A stretch of 64,000 nt of DNA from Chromobacterium sp. IIBBL 290-4 (GTDB taxonomy: Bacteria > Pseudomonadota > Gammaproteobacteria > Burkholderiales > Chromobacteriaceae): positions 3,968,001 through 4,032,000 of the forward strand of contig NZ_CP100128.1 in NCBI RefSeq assembly GCF_024207115.1, given 5' to 3'. The notes beneath the pieces are model-generated. The model was not told the origin of the DNA, did not search any database, and was given only the letters and a program-made list of their open reading frames with translations. This document shows, piece after piece, positions 59,916 through 64,000 of the stretch; the first letter of the stretch is position 1, and every line of letters begins with the position of its first letter. The position numbers were made by a program, and so were the translations under genes.

Positions 59916-62222
59916 ATGAGAAAAATGCGATTTTTCAAGCGCAAAGCCGTCGTCAAGAATTCCCAGACGCCGCTGCCGCCTCAGCTGGTCTCCCTGTTTC
60001 GCGAAGCATGGTGGCTGCTGATGGCCGTAGCGGCCGTCTACCTTGTGCTGGTGCTGGCCAGCTACTCGCCATCCGACCCGTCGTGGTCGCATAGCTCCTC
60101 CGACCCCACCATCCGCAACTACGGCGGCGCTTTCGGCGCGTGGCTGTCGGACATGCTGTTGTACATCCTGGGCTTTTCCGCCTGGTGGCTGGTGGTGTTC
60201 TGCCTGGTGGCCATAGGCTGGGGCTATAAGCGGATGGAAAGCTGGGGGCTGAAACTGACGCCCATCACCACCGCCGCCATCGCCGGCTTCTTCCTGCTGC
60301 TGATTTCCAGCGCCAGCTTCGAAGCCATCGTGCTGGAAGGCAAAGCCGTCACCCTGCCCCTGCAGGCTGGCGGCATGTTCGGCCACTTCATCGGCAAAGG
60401 CTTCTCCCACGCCCTGGGGCTCTCCGGCGCCTACTTGCTGCTGGGCGTGCTGGCCGCCATCGGCTTTTCGCTGTTCACCGGCCTGTCCTGGCTCAATCTG
60501 ATGGAAAAGATAGGCACGGTGCTGGAAGAAGGCGTGGTGCAGCTGTGGCAGAACTGGCAGGCCAAGAAGGACCGCGAGATCGGCAAGGAAATCGCGCAGA
60601 AGCGCGAGGAAAAGGTGTCGGTCGCCAAGAAGAAGATCGAGGAAACCACGCCGGTGCGCATCGAGCCGCCGGTGCTGGACGTGCCGGTATCGCCCAAGGC
60701 GAGCAAACCGGTGCAGCAATCGCTGTTCGCCGACCCCAAGGACGCCGCCCTGCCCGGCCTGAGCCTGCTGGACGCGCCCAAGGAGCTGCTGGAGCCGGTA
60801 TCGCAGGACACGGTGGAATACACCTCGCGGCTGATCGAACGCAAGCTGGCGGATTTCGGCGTCGACGTGAAAGTCATCGCCGCCTATCCCGGCCCGGTGA
60901 TCACCCGTTACGAAATCGAACCCGCGGTCGGCGTCAAGGGCGCGCAGATCGTCAATCTGATGAAGGACCTGGCGCGGGCGCTGTCGCTGGTGTCCATCCG
61001 CGTGGTGGAAACCATACCCGGCAAAACCTATATGGGCCTGGAGCTGCCCAACCCCAAGCGCCAGATCGTCAAGCTGACCGAGATCATAGGCTCGGACGGC
61101 TACCAGAACATGGCCTCGCGCCTCACCATGGCGCTGGGCAAGGACATCGCCGGCCAGCCGGTGTCGGCCGACCTGGCCAAGATGCCGCACGTGCTGGTGG
61201 CGGGCACCACCGGCTCGGGCAAATCGGTGGCCATCAACGCCATGATTCTGTCTTTGCTGTACAAGGCCACGCCCAAGGAAGTGCGGCTGATCATGGTGGA
61301 CCCCAAGATGCTGGAATTGTCGGTGTATGAAGGCATTCCTCATCTACTGGCCCCTGTGGTGACCGACATGAAGCACGCGGCCAACGCGTTGAACTGGTGC
61401 GTGGGCGAGATGGAACGGCGCTACAAGCTGATGTCCAAGATGGGCGTGCGCAATCTGGCCGGCTTCAACCAGAAGATCAAGGATGCGGACAAGAGCGGCG
61501 AGAAAATCCCCAATCCGTTCAGTTCGACCCCGGAAACGCCGGAGCCGCTGGATACGCTGCCGCTGGTGGTGGTGGTGATAGACGAATTGGCCGACCTGAT
61601 GATGGTGGCCGGCAAGAAGATCGAAGAGTTGATCGCCCGCCTGGCGCAAAAAGCGCGCGCGGCCGGCATTCACTTGATCCTGGCCACCCAGCGGCCATCG
61701 GTGGACGTGATCACCGGCCTGATCAAGGCCAATATCCCGACGCGGATCGCCTTCCAGGTATCCAGCAAGATCGACAGCCGCACCATTTTGGACCAGATGG
61801 GCGCGGAAACGCTGCTGGGCCAGGGCGACATGCTCTACCTGCCGCCCGGCACCGGCTACCCCAACCGCGTCCACGGCGCTTTCGTTTCCGACGATGAAGT
61901 CCATCACGTGGTGGAATTCCTCAAAACCACCGGCGAGCCGAATTATATCGAGGGCATTCTCACCGGCCAGGCGGATGGCGACGACAGCTCGGCCGGCGGC
62001 ATCGACGGCGAATCGGATGGCGAATCCGACCCGCTGTACGACGAAGCCGTAGCCATTGTGGTGAAAACCCGCAAGGCCTCGATCTCCTCGGTGCAGCGCC
62101 ATCTGCGCATAGGCTATAACCGCGCGGCCCGCTTGATTGAACAGATGGAAGCCGCCGGCCTGGTATCGTCCATGGAGAGCAACGGCAACCGCACCGTGCT
62201 GGCTCCGGCTCGCGAAGACTGA
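59916..62222 (+). CDS. ftsK: DNA translocase FtsK
   Basis: 768 residues: four N-terminal membrane helices, a short linker (about residues 195-290), the motor domain with Walker A GTTGSGKS and Walker [13 protein letters not shown], and a C-terminal gamma winged helix ([25 protein letters not shown]) that reads polar octamers. FtsK pumps DNA at the septum and activates XerD at dif. Here its gene lies about 10 kb from the dif block. Confidence 0.95.
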   Translation: MRKMRFFKRKAVVKNSQTPLPPQLVSLFREAWWLLMAVAAVYLVLVLASYSPSDPSWSHSSSDPTIRNYGGAFGAWLSDMLLYILGFSAWWLVVFCLVAIGWGYKRMESWGLKLTPITTAAIAGFFLLLISSASFEAIVLEGKAVTLPLQAGGMFGHFIGKGFSHALGLSGAYLLLGVLAAIGFSLFTGLSWLNLMEKIGTVLEEGVVQLWQNWQAKKDREIGKEIAQKREEKVSVAKKKIEETTPVRIEPPVLDVPVSPKASKPVQQSLFADPKDAALPGLSLLDAPKELLEPVSQDTVEYTSRLIERKLADFGVDVKVIAAYPGPVITRYEIEPAVGVKGAQIVNLMKDLARALSLVSIRVVETIPGKTYMGLELPNPKRQIVKLTEIIGSDGYQNMASRLTMALGKDIAGQPVSADLAKMPHVLVAGTTGSGKSVAINAMILSLLYKATPKEVRLIMVDPKMLELSVYEGIPHLLAPVVTDMKHAANALNWCVGEMERRYKLMSKMGVRNLAGFNQKIKDADKSGEKIPNPFSSTPETPEPLDTLPLVVVVIDELADLMMVAGKKIEELIARLAQKARAAGIHLILATQRPSVDVITGLIKANIPTRIAFQVSSKIDSRTILDQMGAETLLGQGDMLYLPPGTGYPNRVHGAFVSDDEVHHVVEFLKTTGEPNYIEGILTGQADGDDSSAGGIDGESDGESDPLYDEAVAIVVKTRKASISSVQRHLRIGYNRAARLIEQMEAAGLVSSMESNGNRTVLAPARED

Positions 62223-62263
62223 CCTTCAGGGGCGCCGCGGCGCCCCGCCACCTCTTTTTAAGG

Positions 62264-63358
<1,095 letters not shown>

Positions 63359-63428
63359 TTTTTTCGCAACACACGCAACAAGATCAATTGTAAAAAGCCA
63401 TTTTCAATCATCAAGTTATTGAAACAAA

Positions 63429-63462
63429 AGCCGGTAGAACACTATGTCTCCGGCTCTTTTTT
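63429..63462 (+). terminator. Terminator after hemH
   Basis: AGCCGG-T-AGA (63429-63438) pairs with TCT-CCGGCT (63447-63455) with one bulged T, followed by CTTTTTT. Confidence 0.75.
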
Positions 63463-63645
63463 CATCTATTTTTTCACAATTCCCCAATTCAGGTTCTATA
63501 TTCACAAAGTCAGCTTTTGCCCAGATTGACACCCTTGCGAACTGCTCACCATAATCAGTTGCAACTAGCAGCTGCTTATGGCTGTTGTTGGTTATTTTTA
63601 AAGAGATCATCAAAGTCTACGCAGAAAGATACAGGGGAACTCAAT

Positions 63646-64000
63646 ATGAACAATTATGCTCGCCTCAGCCTGATCGCCACCGCCACCCTCGCGCTGGCCG
63701 CCTGCGGCAAACAGGAGCAAGCGGCTTCGGGACAAGCCGCATCCTCCGCGCCGGCGCAAGCCGCGGCCGCCAGCTCCGGCGGCGACGGCAGCGTCATCAA
63801 GATCGGCCAGGTTTCGCCGATGTCCGGCCCCATCTCCCACTTGGGAAAGGACAACGAGTACGGCGCCAAACTCGCCATCGAAGATCTCAACGCCCAGGGC
63901 GTGGAGATCGGCGGCAAGAAGGTCAAGTTTGAACTGGTGTCGGAAGACGACCAGGGCGACCCGAAAATCGGCACCCAGGTCGCGCAGCGCCTGGTTGACG
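63646..64000 (+). CDS. Branched-chain amino acid ABC transporter binding lipoprotein (LivJ-like), partial
   Basis: The first 118 codons are present and the gene runs off the window. Lipoprotein signal (LSLIATATLALAACGK) with the lipobox Cys, an Ala/Ser/Gln linker, then VIKIGQVSPMSGPISHLGKDNEYGAKLAIEDLN, the typical start of a type I periplasmic binding protein of the LivJ/amide group. AGGGGA lies 7 bases before the ATG. Confidence 0.85.
   Translation, partial: MNNYARLSLIATATLALAACGKQEQAASGQAASSAPAQAAAASSGGDGSVIKIGQVSPMSGPISHLGKDNEYGAKLAIEDLNAQGVEIGGKKVKFELVSEDDQGDPKIGTQVAQRLVD

Overview
The window looks like chromosome of a Chromobacterium-like betaproteobacterium (Neisseriales). This is inferred from the GC-rich coding style and the mix of housekeeping genes (recJ, rmuC, anmK, ftsK, hemH, sbcDC, sdaA); no database search was possible. 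Most of the sequence is ordinary chromosome, but two stretches are accessory: a small bacteriocin-like locus near 4.7-5.6 kb and a block of filamentous-phage DNA at 33.3-51.3 kb.

1-33 kb. An MFS transporter, a questin-oxidase-like gene behind a MerR-type promoter and a secreted zinc-metalloprotease lipoprotein lead into two tiny double-glycine-leader peptide genes followed by a CPBP-family membrane protein (candidate bacteriocin precursors plus immunity). An IS3 remnant follows, then a KfrA-like coiled-coil DNA-binding protein, a LiaF-like/LytS-LytTR four-gene operon, sdaA, a second MFS gene, a TetR/DUF1348 divergent pair with two near-identical operators, a TldD/TldE-like pair whose second gene carries an in-frame TGA, pepD, a PhzF/HAD pair, a PAS-HTH regulator, sbcDC, an IS903-type insertion sequence, a YbaK-family gene and a LasA-like secreted M23 peptidase.

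33.3-51.3 kb. Two different filamentous prophages (Inoviridae-like) sit head to tail in a XerCD dif site. A hybrid dif lies at 33305-33333, a well-matched dif-like site at 39693-39720 and another hybrid at 49467-49494. Prophage 1 (about 6.4 kb, structural genes on +) has a G5P-like protein, major coat, pIII-like, pVI-like, Zot and a Rep_trans-type initiator whose 5' part is frameshifted in a G-tract repeat. Prophage 2 (about 9.8 kb, structural genes on -) has its own secretin and an HUH-type (GPA-like) initiator. Each has a small HTH protein with a hydrophobic C-terminal segment at one end, and the tails of the genes at the ends read across the att sites. Virtually joining the ends restores early stops for the prophage 1 Rep and the prophage 2 HTH gene, which supports the boundaries. 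A third, decayed module at 49.5-51.3 kb carries a paralogue of a prophage 2 gene, a truncated AT-rich gene and a gene with an R-x4-H (HEPN-like) motif.

51.4-64 kb. Ordinary chromosome: a LysR regulator, rmuC, an AAA NTPase, recJ and an RpfE-like gene on the minus strand, then an M23 peptidase, anmK, ftsK, hemH and the start of a LivJ-type binding protein. FtsK has the C-terminal winged helix that reads polar octamers, and GGGNAGGG octamers noticed by eye change strand across the dif region, consistent with a replication-terminus location.
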